Shown in pieces: positions 23,785-36,400 of a DNA stretch of 64,000 nt. Numbering within the stretch: position 1 is the first letter of the stretch; each line of letters starts with the position of its first letter. The notes under the pieces were generated by a model. It saw nothing but the letters and a program-made list of their open reading frames with translations, ran no database searches and was not told where the DNA came from. The translations under genes were made by a program, and so were the position numbers. Origin of the DNA: Cryptomeria japonica (lineage: Eukaryota > Streptophyta > Pinopsida > Cupressales > Cupressaceae); the NCBI RefSeq assembly GCF_030272615.1, contig NC_081410.1, positions 221,207,415 to 221,271,414 of the forward strand, given 5' to 3'.

Positions 23785-25105
23785 AGACCTGTAAAGCATC
23801 CCAATTCAAAATATGTTTCTCATCAGGTACGTACTTTTTAAGAAGAGATACATGGAAGACATCATGGATTCGGCTCAACTGGGGAGGTAAGGCCAACCGC
23901 TATGCAACTGGATTAATCCTTTCCAATATTTCAAAAGGTCCAACATAATGAGGTGCAAGCTTAGTCTTCTTCCCAAACCTTATGGAACTCTTGTGTGGCC
24001 TAACCCTTAGGAAGACTTTCTCTCCCACCTCAAACTCCCTTGGTGTCTTGTTCTTGTCTGCATAACTTTTCTGCCTATCTGAGGCTTCCTTCAATCTTTG
24101 CCTAATTTCCTTATTTTTCCTTTCCATTTCCTTCAACATATCTGGTCCAACAATTACTCTATCTTCAAGGCTATCCCAACTCAAAGGTGTTCGACATGGT
24201 CTACCATACAATGCTTTGAAAGGTGTCATTCCCAAAGATGTTTGATATGTATTATTGTAAGCAAACTCTAGCAAAGGTAGGTAGTCTTCCCATTTCTTTT
24301 GTTGGTCCATGCAATACATGCAAAGTAGGTCTTCCAAAATCTGATTTGTCCTTTATGTTTGACCGTCGGTTTCAGGATGGTATGCAGTGCTAAAATTTAG
24401 TTGAGTTCGCAGAGTTGTTTGAAGAGTTGTCCAAAACCTTGAAGTGAATATAGCATCTCTATCTGATATGATTTTCTCTGGGATTCCATGCAACCTAAAT
24501 ATTTCCTTAACAAAGCACCTAGCCAAGGCAGGTACATCGTCCGTCAGATTCCCCGATATAAAGTGTGCCACCTTAGTGAGTTTGTCAATTACCGTCATTA
24601 TTGTATCATGCCTAGAAGGTGACATGGGCAACCCTTGCACAAAATCCATGCTAATAACTTGCCACTTGTGTTGAGGTACATCATGTAACTATAATAATCC
24701 AGCTGGATGTCTATGTTCTACCTTTACTCTCTGACACTCCAAACATTTAGCCACATACTTGACTATGTCATTCTTCATCCCTTGCCAAAAGTATAACTTC
24801 TTTAGATCTGCGTAAAGTTTGTTAACTCCTGGGTGCCCTGAGTAAGGGGCACTATGAGCCTCCGACAAGACTACTTCCCTTAAGTCTCCTAAATTAGGAA
24901 TATAGATTCTATTATTATATCTGAGCAACCCATCTTCATCTAATGTATACCCTTCAACCTTAGGATCGGTTGGATCGTACTCTAAAGTCAATTTGACGTG
25001 TTCATACCATGGGTCATGTTCCTGCTCATCCATTACTTGCATTTTGAAAGAAGTTTTGAATGTTGCTATAGTCAAGTGTCTCCTCCTACTTAAAGCATCT
25101 GCCAC
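23785..25105 (-). pseudogene. Gypsy integrase
   Basis: The N-terminal zinc domain reads HSAPYSGHPG then CLECQR (HHCC). The core shows MDFVQGLP (first Asp), ISDRDAIFTSRFW (second Asp) and the LED segment with the third acidic residue near 24330. The GPY-like C-terminal part includes LAPHYVGPFEI. Stops lie at 24689, 24353, 23900 and 23783. It would insert the cDNA, giving the 5-bp TSD seen at both ends. Confidence 0.92.
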
Positions 25106-25540
25106 CCTATTTTCCTTCCCCTTAATCTATTCAATTTCAAAATCATATTCACTTAGAAACTCTAACCACCTTCTTTGTCTATCATTTAAGTGCGGTTGGG
25201 TAAAGATGTACTTTAGTCCTTGGTTATCTGATTTTAACTCAAAGGGCTTCCCTAGTAAGAAGTGTCTCCATTTTTGTAGGGCATGCACAATCGCTACTAA
25301 CTCTAAGTCATGGGGTGCATAATTAACTGCATGAGTCTTTAGCTTCCTGGATTCGTAAGCTACTACCCCTTCATCCTAGACAATTACTCCTCCTAAACCT
25401 TCGATAGAAGCATCAGTTACGAGTGTGAAGTGTCCATTCGGATCTGGTACCTTTAGAATGGGTGCTGAAGTAAGTTTCCCCTTCAAAATTTGGAATGCCT
25501 TATCACTTTTTTTTGTCCACACAAACCTTTTATCCTTACT
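25100..25540 (-). pseudogene. Gypsy RNase H
   Basis: In frame with RT. LVTDASIEGLGGVIV contains the first catalytic Asp, followed by VVAYESRKLK, ELVAIVHALQKWRHFL (catalytic Glu) and KSDNQGLKYIF (Asp). The domain ends in RVADALSRR, the usual junction to integrase. Stops near 25376 and 25124 interrupt it. Confidence 0.9.
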
Positions 25541-26587
25541 CTATAATGAGGTGATGGGGTTTGCTATCTTAGATAATCCTTCCACAAACCTCCTATAGTA
25601 CCCTGCTAGCCCCATAAAGCTTCTTACCTCTGAAACATTTTTAGGGATCGGCCATTCTACTATTGCCTTCATCTTATCTGGATCAACTTCTATTCCTTCC
25701 TTTGATATTATATGCCCAAGGTAGTGAATCTTTTCCTTGAAGAAGGCACATTTTGAAAGTTTCCCATATAACTTATGCTCCCTCAACCTTTGCAAAATAA
25801 TTTGTAGGTGTACTAAATGTTCCTCCTCATTCCTAGAGTAAATCAAGATGTCATCCAGAAATACCAAAACAAATTTGTCCAAGTAGTCATGGAGTACACT
25901 CTTCATTAGGTTCATAAATGCAGCTGGGGCATTGGTTACACCAAAAGGAACTATTGTGAATTCATAATGTCCATATCTAGTCTTGAAGGTTGTCTTCGGA
26001 ATGTCCTCCTCCTTAATTCTGAGTTGATGATATCCTGATCGGAGGTCTATCTTTGAGAAAACTGCTGCTCCTTTCATTTGGTCAAAAAGATCCTCTATTC
26101 GAGGTAAGGGATACCTATTCTTTATTGTGACCTCGTTCAACATCCTATAGTCGATGCATAGTCTTAAGGTTCCATCCTTCTTCTTAACGAATAAGACTGG
26201 CACTCCCCATGGTGATACACTTGGCCTTATTAATCCCTTAGCTAAGAGTTCCTCTAATTGCATTTTGAGCTCTTATAATTTAGTTGAGTTCATTCGGTAA
26301 GGTGCCCTTGATACTAGTTCAGCTCCTGGTAGTACGTCGATAGAAAAGTCAAACTTCTTTTTAGGGGGTAAGCCGGGTAATTCTTTTGGAAATACATCCT
26401 TGAATTCTTTTAAGAAAGGGGTATTTTCAAAGGTTGGGGTATTTTCCTCTTTTCCTTCGTCAATTTCAACCATATAGATTAGGCCTCCTCTTCTTCTTTC
26501 CTTCTTTAATTGCATGGCTGATATGGTTTCTATATTAATGGGATTAAACTTTCCTTGGATTTTGACCCTTTTCCCCCCATCATCCAA
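25541..26587 (-). pseudogene. Gypsy reverse transcriptase
   Basis: The RT core is open from 26263 to 25541. It shows [40 protein letters not shown], the catalytic motif FLDDILIYS and the thumb segment [15 protein letters not shown] linker (26273-26587) between protease and RT contains LPGLPPKK. Stops at 26273 and 25541 bound the core. The catalytic Asp pair is intact. It would copy element RNA into DNA using the Met-tRNA primer at 28329-28345. Confidence 0.93.
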
Positions 26588-26608
26588 ACATTCAACAACT
26601 TTGTTATA

Positions 26609-26885
26609 TCAATCTACATTAGCTTGATGATTTTTTAACCAACTCATTCCATTAATTACATCATATAATCCTAGGGGTGCCACAAAGAGATCTATCCTTG
26701 TTTCAAACTCAGGAAATTGTACTCTTGCCCTCGACAAACACTTAGTTACTTCCCTAATTGCCTTATCCCCATATTGAACTGTCCATGATGACTCCATTTG
26801 ATTAAATTTTAATGCATATTTTCTTACTAATTTAGGTGAGATGAAACATTCAAATGACCCAGTGTCAATTAGAATTCAAATTGGT
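26609..26885 (-). pseudogene. Gypsy aspartic protease
   Basis: The motif LIDTGSFECFIS (around 26845-26875) holds the catalytic Asp of retropepsins; the downstream DVINGMSWL segment matches the second conserved part of plant gypsy proteases. A stop lies four codons before the catalytic Asp and another at 26609. It would cleave the Gag-Pol polyprotein. Confidence 0.88.
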
Positions 26886-26989
26886 TGTTCAAATAGTGTA
26901 CTTGTAGTTTCGACGGGAACATTTTGGAATCTTGCTCTTCGGTTCCTAACTGCTACATGAATCCTTTGTTGGGGCCCTTGTTGTGGTTG

Positions 26990-28198
26990 GTTGGCCCTAA
27001 TCTGACCTTGCATCCTGGGACATTCTCTAGCAAAATGGTTTCCTCCACACATAAAGCATCCACTTGGAGGACCCCTCCTGTCCTGATTCCTAGGGGGATC
27101 ATTCCTTGTTTCATTAGCCCTGGGTGGATAAGTTATCCTGTTCTACTGGTCATTCCTATTATAGTTGCCTCTATTATTATTGCCCCTATTATAATTATTA
27201 TTTCCATTCCTCTGATATTGATTAGGGGGTGACCTTCTTTCGGAAGAATTATTCCTTTGACTCTTGTTGAAGTTAGTGTTCCCCTTGAATTCATGCTTCC
27301 TTTTAAAAGAGTGGTTCCCATTATAGTTCTACCCTGCTAGTGTTTGAATCTTCCTCTCTTGCCTTAGGGACTTTTCAAGTACTTCGTTCATGTTTTTGGG
27401 TCCATGCATGTCAACCTCTACCCCTATGTTGGTATTTAGTCCCAAAATGAACTTTCTCACTTGGCCTTCTTCATCTTTCTGGTACATTGGTACGTATTTA
27501 AGCAATTTGGTGAACTTATCCCAATATTGTTGGACTGATAGGGGCCCTTGACGTAGATTATGGAATTTTGTCACCTTCTCATGAAAGAACAATTGAGGGA
27601 GCCACCTTTTTTGAAAGTGGTGAACAAATTGATCCCATGTGATCGTATCCCTACTATACCCATTTTGCTCCTTGGTGTTGGTCCACCAACTAGCCACCTC
27701 CCCTGCGAGTTGATAGGAACCCCATAAGGCCTTGGTTGTTTCACTAAAATCTCTTAGTTCATAGTACTTTTCCATTTCATTTAACCAATTCTTAGCTCCT
27801 TCACCAATTTGCCTCCCATCGAACTTAGGAGGAGTGATTTTCTTCAAATCCTTAGAGAGTTCCAATATGTTATTTTCTCTTCTATTACCCATCATATTCC
27901 CTTGATTGCTACCAGGGTTTCCATTTTCAGTTCCACTTTGATTTTCAATGTCATTATGTCTTGCCCTAAGGTCCTGCATTGATTGCTCCAGGAAGTTGAT
28001 TTTATCCCTTTGTTCGGTTAGAAGGTTGATTATAGCCTCGACCCCATCTTCGTTATTCCCTGGGTTATGTTGATCCCCTTCATGGTCTTCCTCATGGTTT
28101 TCTTCATGATTTTCCTCATGGTTAGCTTCCCTTTATCTCCTAGTGGTAGTACGTCTTCCATTACCCCTTCCTCTTCCTCTTCCTCTTCCTCTAGCCAT
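26990..28198 (-). pseudogene. gag region with CCHC zinc knuckle
   Basis: The N-terminus alternates Arg and Gly, then has repeated NHEE-type acidic units. The capsid-like Retrotrans_gag core (27329-27979) includes the WDQFVHHFQKRWLP and LSVQQYWDKF segments typical of plant gypsy Gag. A CCHC knuckle (CFMCGGNHFAREC) lies at 27020-27058. Stops near 28133, 27329 and 27143 interrupt it. Gag would form the virus-like particle and bind element RNA. The Asn/Arg-rich linker between core and knuckle is 26990-27330. Confidence 0.9.
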
Positions 28199-28328
28199 TC
28201 TAGGGTTTTACTTGAAAATTAAATTATGTAGTTAGTTCTTGATTTAAGATTTTATAATATAATCTCTACAATTGCAAAACATTCCCTTAGTTATGTAAAT
28301 TAAAGTGAGAAAAAGGCCTAGATTTGAA

Positions 28329-28345
28329 CCTTTTCTTTGATACCA
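28329..28345 (-). promoter_or_regulatory. Gypsy primer-binding site
   Basis: The minus strand reads TGGTATCAAAGAAAAGG, two bases from the LTR edge at 28348. The first nine bases match the initiator-Met tRNA PBS; later bases deviate from the LARD version (TGGTATCAGAGCC), so primer identity is probable rather than certain. Confidence 0.85.
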
Positions 28346-28440
28346 CATGTAATAACCCACTTTACTTAACCCAACAAAATTTGACAACTTTTTTTTTTTT
28401 ACTTTGATCATTTGTGTTTGATTCAATCGCATACTCTGGG

Positions 28441-28594
28441 CATCCATCCATTAGGATTAGGCATTCATCCATCCGGGATGAGCATCTAACCATACGGGTC
28501 AGGCATCTATCCCTACGAAGCAGAAGGTTTCATCTATCCAATACGGGATAGGCATCTACCCATACGGGGTAGGCATCTATCCAATTGGGATAGG
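28441..28594 (-). repeat. Array of seven mini-hairpins in LTR (right copy)
   Basis: The same seven units and 154-bp length as 7887-8040. Here sense-strand arms include CTACCC/GGGTAG, CTATCC/GGATAG and CTGACC/GGTTAG (one G-U pair as RNA). It begins about 95 bp inside the U5 edge of the 5' LTR, so it should lie in the leader of the genomic RNA. Confidence 0.8.
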
Positions 28595-29997
28595 AGGTGC
28601 TCTGGCCAGAGACTTAGACTCATCGGGACCATTCGGGTCTTGAGTCACTCACTAAGTACTACACTCTTCTAATAGGAGTGCACCGAGGTCGTCGTCCTAA
28701 GGAGAAATTAAAATAACATAATACAAGCTTGAATTTCGCCTCAGAATTTGGCTTAAAGCCTCGGGAAGTCAAGCGAATCGATACGGGATTCCTTCCGAGT
28801 ATGCATTGAATTACTTTTTCCTTTTTATTATACTTATCTTTCAAATTAGGATTCTACTCAATCCTCCTTCTTACCAAACCTAGACCCCACCCACGAATGC
28901 CTGAGTACTAGGGACAACTCCGTCGCAAGACTGCCTACATACCCATTTCGGCACATGATCAAGGCGTAAAGTATGTAGTTCTATTTTCTACTCTATGATT
29001 TGATGTAAATTGATTAGTGGGTACGTAACCCTTTCTAGGGTCAATGTCCCAAACAGTTTCTCTACGGTTGCTACCCACGGTGGTAGCACTTAAGAAAAGG
29101 CTCAAGGTGGCCTATTGCTTGTGGCCTAAACAACTAGATCCTAATACTTATCATAAGCGTCACCCTTGACCCAATCGTCAATCATCAACAACTCTTCAAG
29201 ATTAAATCAATTTCATAAAAGCATTTCACTTAATCAACCCTAAAGGGGGTTTACTATGGTTTATCTCAACGAATGTAAAAATCATTTAAGGATTATCTTA
29301 TTAGATTATAGATCCAAGGGGGATTACCCACCCCTTGGATTTTAACTTCCAAGTGTCCCTTATTACTCCCCGATGATTTATAGGGACGATGCCATAGACG
29401 TCATTGATGCAGCTTTATTAGGCGTCAAGTGCAATAGTTCAACATGACGGCATTACCCGTAAGCGTGACCTAGACGCACTGTATATACCGAACGCTGCTA
29501 GGTTTTGGTTTTCTGACTTCCTTCATTTAGTTTTCTAACTAAGAAGCTATTAAAAAAAATCATCATGCTTGAAAACAATCATGAAATGAATGTACATAAT
29601 TAGACATTGCAAAGTTTAATTAACTGGAACAACTACTTCAATCAAGAATAATTAATTATAGAGTTACTGGTTCAAATGAACAATTAGTTTAGACTTTTGG
29701 CAATTTTGGATCAAATCATAATAATATGACTTAATTGTTTTAAATGAACCTAAAATTTCCGACCAAGTAACCCAACAAATCTCAAATGGATTAAGAGATT
29801 CCAATTATATACATTAATTTAAAATTACAAATTCATTACACAATATCCTAATTATTTATAGATTTTCCCAAATTTAATTTACTAACTTAAAATTTAACTA
29901 AGGCAATTGTTAACAATTTTTAGTTTGCAATTTAATATATTAAAAAAAATCTAAATAACTAAAAAAAAAGTACGAGACACTGTTTAAAGATAATAGG

Positions 29998-30182
29998 GAG
30001 TCGGGGGACCACGGGTCCCATCATCACTACGGACTTGCGGGTACATGCCTGTAGTGATGAGGAGACCGTCGTGGTCCCCTCCACTACTCTGCAGCCACTG
30101 CCGTAATAGTGACCATAGGGTAGTGGGGGGTACCACTCCTGGCGGTTGCCTTAATACCGCCTCCCCTGCACGCTGCCCGACA
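29998..30182. repeat. GC-rich foldback block in gypsy LTR (right)
   Basis: Counterpart of 21748-21945 and nearly identical. GGGGACCACG at 30004-30013 pairs with CGTGGTCCCC at 30070-30079. Confidence 0.75.
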
Positions 30183-31782
30183 ATAAATTGCTTCGAATGT
30201 AAATAACACCGAAGATTATCGAATGCAAATTTAATTATTTATAAAAATTTATAATTTATGGTAATTTATAAATTTTAATTAACTTTTTCCATGAGAATAA
30301 TAATAATATAGATAAAAATGAGTTAATTTAATCAGGGAAATTTATGATATAACTTCAATCTCAAGGGTTATAAACTGTTCGTGGATACACATAGAAAGAT
30401 CCCTTATTTTTTTTGAAGGCTATTGAGATAAAGATGAAATATTCTCAATATAGTTGGAATTGAGGTAAATAGAGATTTCTCAGGTAGAATTTATTTATAA
30501 TAAACACCTAAATGTACACAGTTTTTGTCACAGAGAGAGATTTATACTTTATTTCCACAGGGAATAATGAATACAGTGAAGTTTATACTTTATTTCCAGA
30601 CGTTTTCTATTCACAGAGAAGTAAGACTGCTCTTAGAGGAGAATGAACTAATTAAGGGATTAAAATTTACACACAAACGATCAAATCTGCATTCAAAGAG
30701 AAATGGGTTTGTTTTTTTTACTCACAGGAAAAATATTGAAATAACTTCATATACAGATGATCAAACTTATATTCACAAAGAGGTAAGATTATTCACAGGG
30801 AAGTAAGATTTAATTAAAGAAATAAGATTTACATTCATATTTCCATTCCAAGAGCCAGAGAAATGAATTTAAGAGGAGAATAATAAGGAACAAGATTCAT
30901 ACACAAGTGATTATCATTAATCACACAAAGAAGAGTTTAATTAGAAAAAGTAATTAAATAAGGAAATATGTTTTTTGCACAGATCTAGAAAATCTCTTTT
31001 TTTTTTGAAAAGCAAAAGCAAGATCTGATATTTTTTTTTTCTAAAGAAAATTAAACAAATAATAAAGCTATCTTTTACATGCATTATATGGAAAGTACCT
31101 TTATCAATATTTATCCCTAAATAAAATAAAAAAATTACAATCTAATTTTTTTTTGTAAAGAAAGATCTAGAAGCTATATTTTTTTTTGATAATACAAATT
31201 TTTCATAAAAGAAGAGAACCTGACTTATCAGAGCTCGGTGTTGAATCCTCTCCAATCTTCTAGCTATCTTCTTAGATCCTTCCTTGCAACTTGAGAGAAA
31301 TCTTCAAGAACAACTTAACAATCCTACAATGAAAATGTGACTACCAAAGAAGATCCTATTACTAACAACAAGGAAATTGGGAAATTTTCTTCAAAACATA
31401 ATCAACTTCCTTTTATGAAAACTTGCATGCAATATATAGGAAAAGTCTCTTAATTCCACTATCTAGAGAAATTAATTAAGAACGAGATTATTTTCCAATA
31501 TTGGACTCATGCAAAATTGATAAAAATCTCAGTGGGGGAGTTACATGCTAGGTATTGAAGATTCCTCTAGAAGCTTCTAATTCCTCCTACAACATGTGCC
31601 ATAATTGGGAATGGGAAAATAAAAATAAAAATAAATAATGTCTTTTGAATTATATTGTCCAAGTGTGTGTGTGGATCCATTATTTATTCTTTTATAATAT
31701 TTATTCAATCATTTTCATTAGCTCAACCAAAAATATAATAGAATTGTATCAAATCAAAAAGTGATAAAGGAGGGTTGTGACA

Positions 31783-31787
31783 ATATG
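31783..31787. repeat. TSD of gypsy element, right (ATATG)
   Basis: ATATG after the LTR end CA at 31782; identical to 7785-7789. Confidence 0.95.
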
Positions 31788-33229
31788 AGCTATCACACTT
31801 CAAAATGACTGAGTTGATTTTTTTTTTATTGATGTTGGTTTATGATTAGGCAAAACTGTGGACACAAAATAGGGTATAATTACTTTGGAATTGATCCTCT
31901 AATACTTTGCAAAAGGTTGCTTCAGTTTGCTTTTAATTGTCAATCCGAGAAATCATAGACTTGTGAAAAGTGTTGTACCTATTTGTTGAAGGGGTGAAGA
32001 TAGAAAATTGAGTTGAAATGAGATGCAATTCTAAATGAACATTCAAATCTGAACATTATAATAATCCTAAGGTTTCAAAACAATCTTGACTATCAAAATA
32101 AATTTAACAAACTTGCTAACTTGAAATTATCAAAACAAATTAATAAATGTCTCTAAAAATATCTTCAAACAAATTAACTTGCAAAACATACAATACTAAT
32201 TGGACACCCTTAATCCTTTTGATAGAAAATGGTTTCTAAAATTTCAATGCAACTGTCAAGTCTTCTTACAACACAGGTCATTTAATTCAAATGACAAGAG
32301 TTGTACTACAATAGAAGCTACATGTATATATCATGAAGTTCCTATTAATTATATAAGTTCATCTAATTATCATGGCAACTTTAGGGAAAATAATTAAAAT
32401 ATAAGATAAGATGAAATAGTAAAACGGGGCAAATATAAGCTCGTCGATTTATCGTTTAAATATATCAAATATAATTTCATTTTTATATATAGATTTAGAT
32501 TTCTTCAAAAATCTATTTTTATCATTTGATCTAAAAAATAATAATATATTAAATATTATAACTCAATTAATTATATACAATTGAAATAAATACTTAAATA
32601 ACTTTCAAACTACATGATAATTATTAGGAGAAAAAATAATCTTTTTAATTTTTATTTTTTAATTTAATATTGTCTTTTAAATGCAAAGGATGTGTAATTT
32701 TCTTCTACATAGCATCTAAATTAAGTATATCTATTTTTTTCTAAATTTAACTATTATTTTTGTTGTACTTTTTAATAAAAAATAGACAATTCAAAATATT
32801 GTCATTTAATTGATTTATACACTTAAAAAAAATCAATTTTACCACTTAATTCAAAAAAATTAATTTCCTAAATAAATACAATTAAAATCAATATTTAAAT
32901 AACTCTCAAATTTCATAATCTTTATTAAAAAAATTGTTTAAAAATAAAATTGTAAATCAATCAAAAGGAATATTTTAATACATCGAGAAGCATATTATAT
33001 TCAAAGACGGGTGTAAAAACCTATTAATCAAATTATAAAATAAAATTAAAAATAACTGGAAAAAAAAATTAAAATAAAAATATTTAATTTCCTTTATTAT
33101 TACTAGATTATATAAAATTTAAATGAAATATTTTCTTTTGTGTTTACAGGAAAAAAATGTATTTTCTTTATTATTATTATCAAATTTTATGTTTTAAATG
33201 AAAAAAATCCCTAATCAAAATATAATATA
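31788..33229. other. AT-rich DNA continuing copy A flank
   Basis: The first 45 bases complete damaged copy A of the small gene. From about 32430 to 32800 the sequence resembles 62260-63170 (for example ATCATTTGATCT-type and TTAATTATATACAATT segments), extending the duplication. From 33000 the diverged TTTCCTTTATTATTA-type repeats start, shared with 39893-40100 and 48700-49110. No gene is supported; 32200-32397 is an isolated open frame. Confidence 0.55.
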
Positions 33230-33247
33230 AAATTAAAAAATAATATT
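33230..33247. repeat. LINE target-site duplication, left
   Basis: An 18-bp AT-rich sequence (AAATTAAAAA start, TAATATT end) matches 39876-39892 except for one A in a run. It is followed by a T-run, which is the LINE poly(A) tail read on the plus strand. Confidence 0.7.
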
Positions 33248-33408
33248 TTTTTTATATTATAAATCGAGAGACCAAAAAAGATGTTTATTTAGATGAGTTT
33301 AGGGGAGGCAAGGCCTCAACAGTGAGACTAAAAAGAACTAGACGAGTGTCATATACAATGTACTAAAAGAAAGCTCCAAAATAAAGTTGTACTTGCTACC
33401 ATAAGGAA

Positions 33409-36400
33409 CTAGAGGAGGATTTCATCCTGGTCTTCTAGCCATGTGGTCCACCCCTGTGGTCCTTCCATCCAGACCACCTTCTTCCTTTCCATGATTTGTA
33501 TGCACATGTCAACCCTATTGAAGGACAGAGCTCTGGTATCTTGGAGTTCTTTAATCAATTTCTTAACTGCACTCTCGAAGGCAATTTGATTTTCTGCGAT
33601 CCTTGCCCATTCATAACCATCTTGCATCTCGTACATAAACATGGTGGCTCGACCTTCTTTGAGGAACCGTAAGAGTTTGTTTCATTCAACATTCATCAGG
33701 AAGCAAACCTGTACAACAATTTTATAATGTGTTAGTTTTTTTAAAAAACCAGTAAGTTCCCTAGGATTACCTTGGAACTTCTCCTCATTTCGGAGTTTCC
33801 AAATAAACCAAAGGATAAAAGAGGACAAAATTTGCCAAATTAAGTTAGCATCATTTTTAAGATTATGGATGAAACCAGTAACTATATCATAAGTAAAGAC
33901 ATGCTCAGTAATGGATATTCCAAACATTAACCAAATCTCCCTAGCAAAAGGGCAGTCAAGGAAGATGTGCCGAGTGGATTCAGGTTTATTGCATACAGAA
34001 TAGAGATCATATGCAGCTAGATTATTCCTAATAGGCAATCTATCCAGTAAGAGCTGCCATCTGAAACACTTGATCTTAGGGGGGATGGGAGATTTCCAAA
34101 GGTTCTCAAAGGTTTTATACCAGGCGGTAGGGTTGAGGTGGACATTCCATAGGGTGTTGACATGGTCGATCACAGAGGTGTCCTGGTTAAGCAGGTTGTA
34201 GATAGCTTTGGATTTAATTTTAGGGAGGGGGGAACCATCCTTCCAAAGGAATGAGAGGTACCTGTGGGTGTCGACATGAGTGTTCTTAGGGAGATTGAGG
34301 GTGTTACAGGCATTCCTAATCATATTGTAGGTCCGCTTATGCGAAGTTGGGAGATTAAATTTACTACTAAGTTCCTCCCAGGTGATGAGGTTGTCATTTT
34401 CTAGGATATCCATAAGATACTTGATCCCCTTATTATGCCAGAATCTAGCAGAACAACCTTGGGTTAAGGCCAGTGGCTTAGAGTTGTGGTGGAGGTTCCA
34501 CCAAATCGACCTTTCACCATGTATAGTATTGCCACAGTCAATGCTAGAGTTGCAGATAAGTCTACGCACATGCTCCTAAGCTTTCCAGATGGACTTAAAG
34601 ACCCAGGTGCCTTGGACAGACACCGAGAAACTTCCAGCAAATAGATCACTGAGTGGGAGGGCTTTCCATGATTTGGCAGCCTTTGGGAATCCATTTTGAA
34701 TGTTGTTTCTGATAAGAATCTTCCAAGGTTCTTGCCCATCTAGTGCATGAAATATCTATTTGGCGACAAGGGAGATTCCTTGCAGCTTAAGATCCTTAAG
34801 GCCCAAACCTCCAAGTTTTTTATCTAAGTGGCACCAGGCCCATTTTACCGCATGGGCCTTTCTTTTTCCCTTACCATTAGACCAGAGAAAGCGCCTGATA
34901 GCCTTTTGAATTTCATAAATTTGATAGTTGTTGAACATCCAAATCGAAGAGTAGTAGATACTGTATGAGGATAGGATTTTTTGACATACTTGAACCCTAC
35001 CTACTAGGGAGAGGATCCTATTGTCCCACTTGTTGAGCTTCTTATCAATTTTCCCCTTAACCCAGGTCCACATGTCCCAAAGAGAGGGGGAGATAGAGAA
35101 GGGGATACCAAGATATTTGACAATCATGTTGGGTCCTCCCCATGAGTACCCGTCTTGCTGTAGCCAGTCTGGAGGTTCATCCTTCCAGCCAAGTAAAATA
35201 GATTTGGAGCTGGAGATCCTAGCTCTAGAGGCTTTACTGAAGGTGTTGATTTTTAGGTTGAGGGAATCTATGTTTTGCTTGGAGAGCTCCAGGAAAAGAG
35301 AGGTATCATTAGCAAATTAGATATTCAGCAATTCAGAGTTATCTGGCAGCGCGATGCCATGGACTCTAGGAGATAGAGCATCATCTCTAAGGAGATAGAA
35401 GAGGGCATCTGAGGAAATAACAAACAAAGCAGGGGCAAGAGGGCAGCCCTGCCTTATGGATCTAGAGAGAGGAATAGGTCAGGATAGGGTTCCATTAACT
35501 TCAATCATGGCGGAAGCATCTTTGAGGAGAATTCAGACATAGTCACAGAACTCGTTAGGGAAGCCAAAAGCTCGGAGCATCATGAGGATGAAATCCCACT
35601 CGACTCTGTCATAGGCTTTCTCAAAGTCCACAAGGAACATGGCAACGTCCTGGTTAGAGGTTCTGGCCCATTCCATAGATTCCCAACTAGTGACAAGGTT
35701 TTCCAATATGTACCTGCCTTTAATGAATCTAGTTTGCGTAGAGAAAATGAATTTTGGAAGAATCATTTCAAGGCGGGTAGCTAAGGCTTTGGCAAGGATT
35801 TTATAGGAGACGTTGAGGAGGGTGATTGGCCTCCAATTCTTAATGAGCGCTTTGTCTCCATCTTTAGGGATGAGTTTAACAATACCTTTATTTATGAATT
35901 CCCCTAGAGTGCCATTGTCAAGAGCTTCATTGTATATGTCATAGAGGTCATGCGTGACCCAATCAAGATTGGCTTTGTAGAACTCCGTAGGGAGACCATC
36001 AAGGCCTGGGGCCTTATTATCCTTGAGGGCTTTAATGGCATCGACAATTTCTTGTATAGAGATCTTGGATTTGAGGAGGAGAGCATCACCATCAGAGATC
36101 CTTTTAGGGATGATGGTACTTCATTTGTGTCGAGCCTCTTTCGAGGCCTCATTATCTTCTGAGGTAAAGAGAGTTCTATAGAACATTTCGAAGGCCTCTT
36201 TGATATCATTGAGATCCAGGAGTTCCTTGTTGTCTACAGTTATTCTATCAATTTTTTCCCTGTTTTGTTTCTTCTTAAGGAGGTTAAAGAAGATTTTGGA
36301 GCCTTTATCTCCAAATTGGAGCCAGTGGTTGCGGGCTCTAATGAAGGCTACCCTGATTTTGACCTGATGGTGCTTTCTGAGGATGTCTCTGGCTTTAGAG

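Larger units (their letters stand above)
23612..28198 (-). pseudogene. Gypsy gag-pol polyprotein, one frame with 13 stops
   Basis: A single frame runs from an ATG at 28198 to a natural TAA at 23612, 1528 codons. Every recognisable domain lies in that frame, so there is no net frameshift. About 13 premature stops break it, near 28133, 27329, 27143, 26876, 26609, 26273, 25541, 25376, 25124, 24689, 24353, 23900 and 23783. Order: an Arg-Gly-rich start, gag, CCHC knuckle, aspartic protease, RT, RNase H, integrase and chromodomain-like tail. Active-site motifs remain readable: DTGS, FLDD and the integrase HHCC. As it stands it cannot make a full polyprotein. Confidence 0.93.
7790..31782 (-). mobile_element. 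Tekay/Del-like Ty3/gypsy chromovirus, nested host
   Basis: An LTR retrotransposon on the minus strand. The right LTR (28348-31782) is the 5' LTR; the left LTR (7790-9029 plus 21108-23533) is the 3' LTR, split by a LARD insertion. The PBS is at 28329-28345, the PPT at 23534-23548, and gag-pol runs from 28198 to 23612. ATATG flanks both ends. Domain order gag, PR, RT, RNase H, integrase, then a chromodomain-like tail, together with LTRs over 3 kb and a Met-tRNA-type PBS, fits the Tekay/Del lineage of chromoviruses (lineage is inference). Thirteen in-frame stops make it non-functional. Confidence 0.93.
28348..31782 (-). mobile_element. 5' LTR of gypsy element
   Basis: A 3435-bp LTR, plus-strand start TGTAATAACCCAC, end GGGTTGTGACA. 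It is collinear with the split left LTR except for one deletion of about 227 bp near 29642. It contains the mini-hairpin array (28441-28594), the GC foldback block (29998-30182) and a TATATATT candidate on the minus strand (31431-31438). Open frames inside it, such as 30525-30806, are not supported as genes. Confidence 0.95.
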
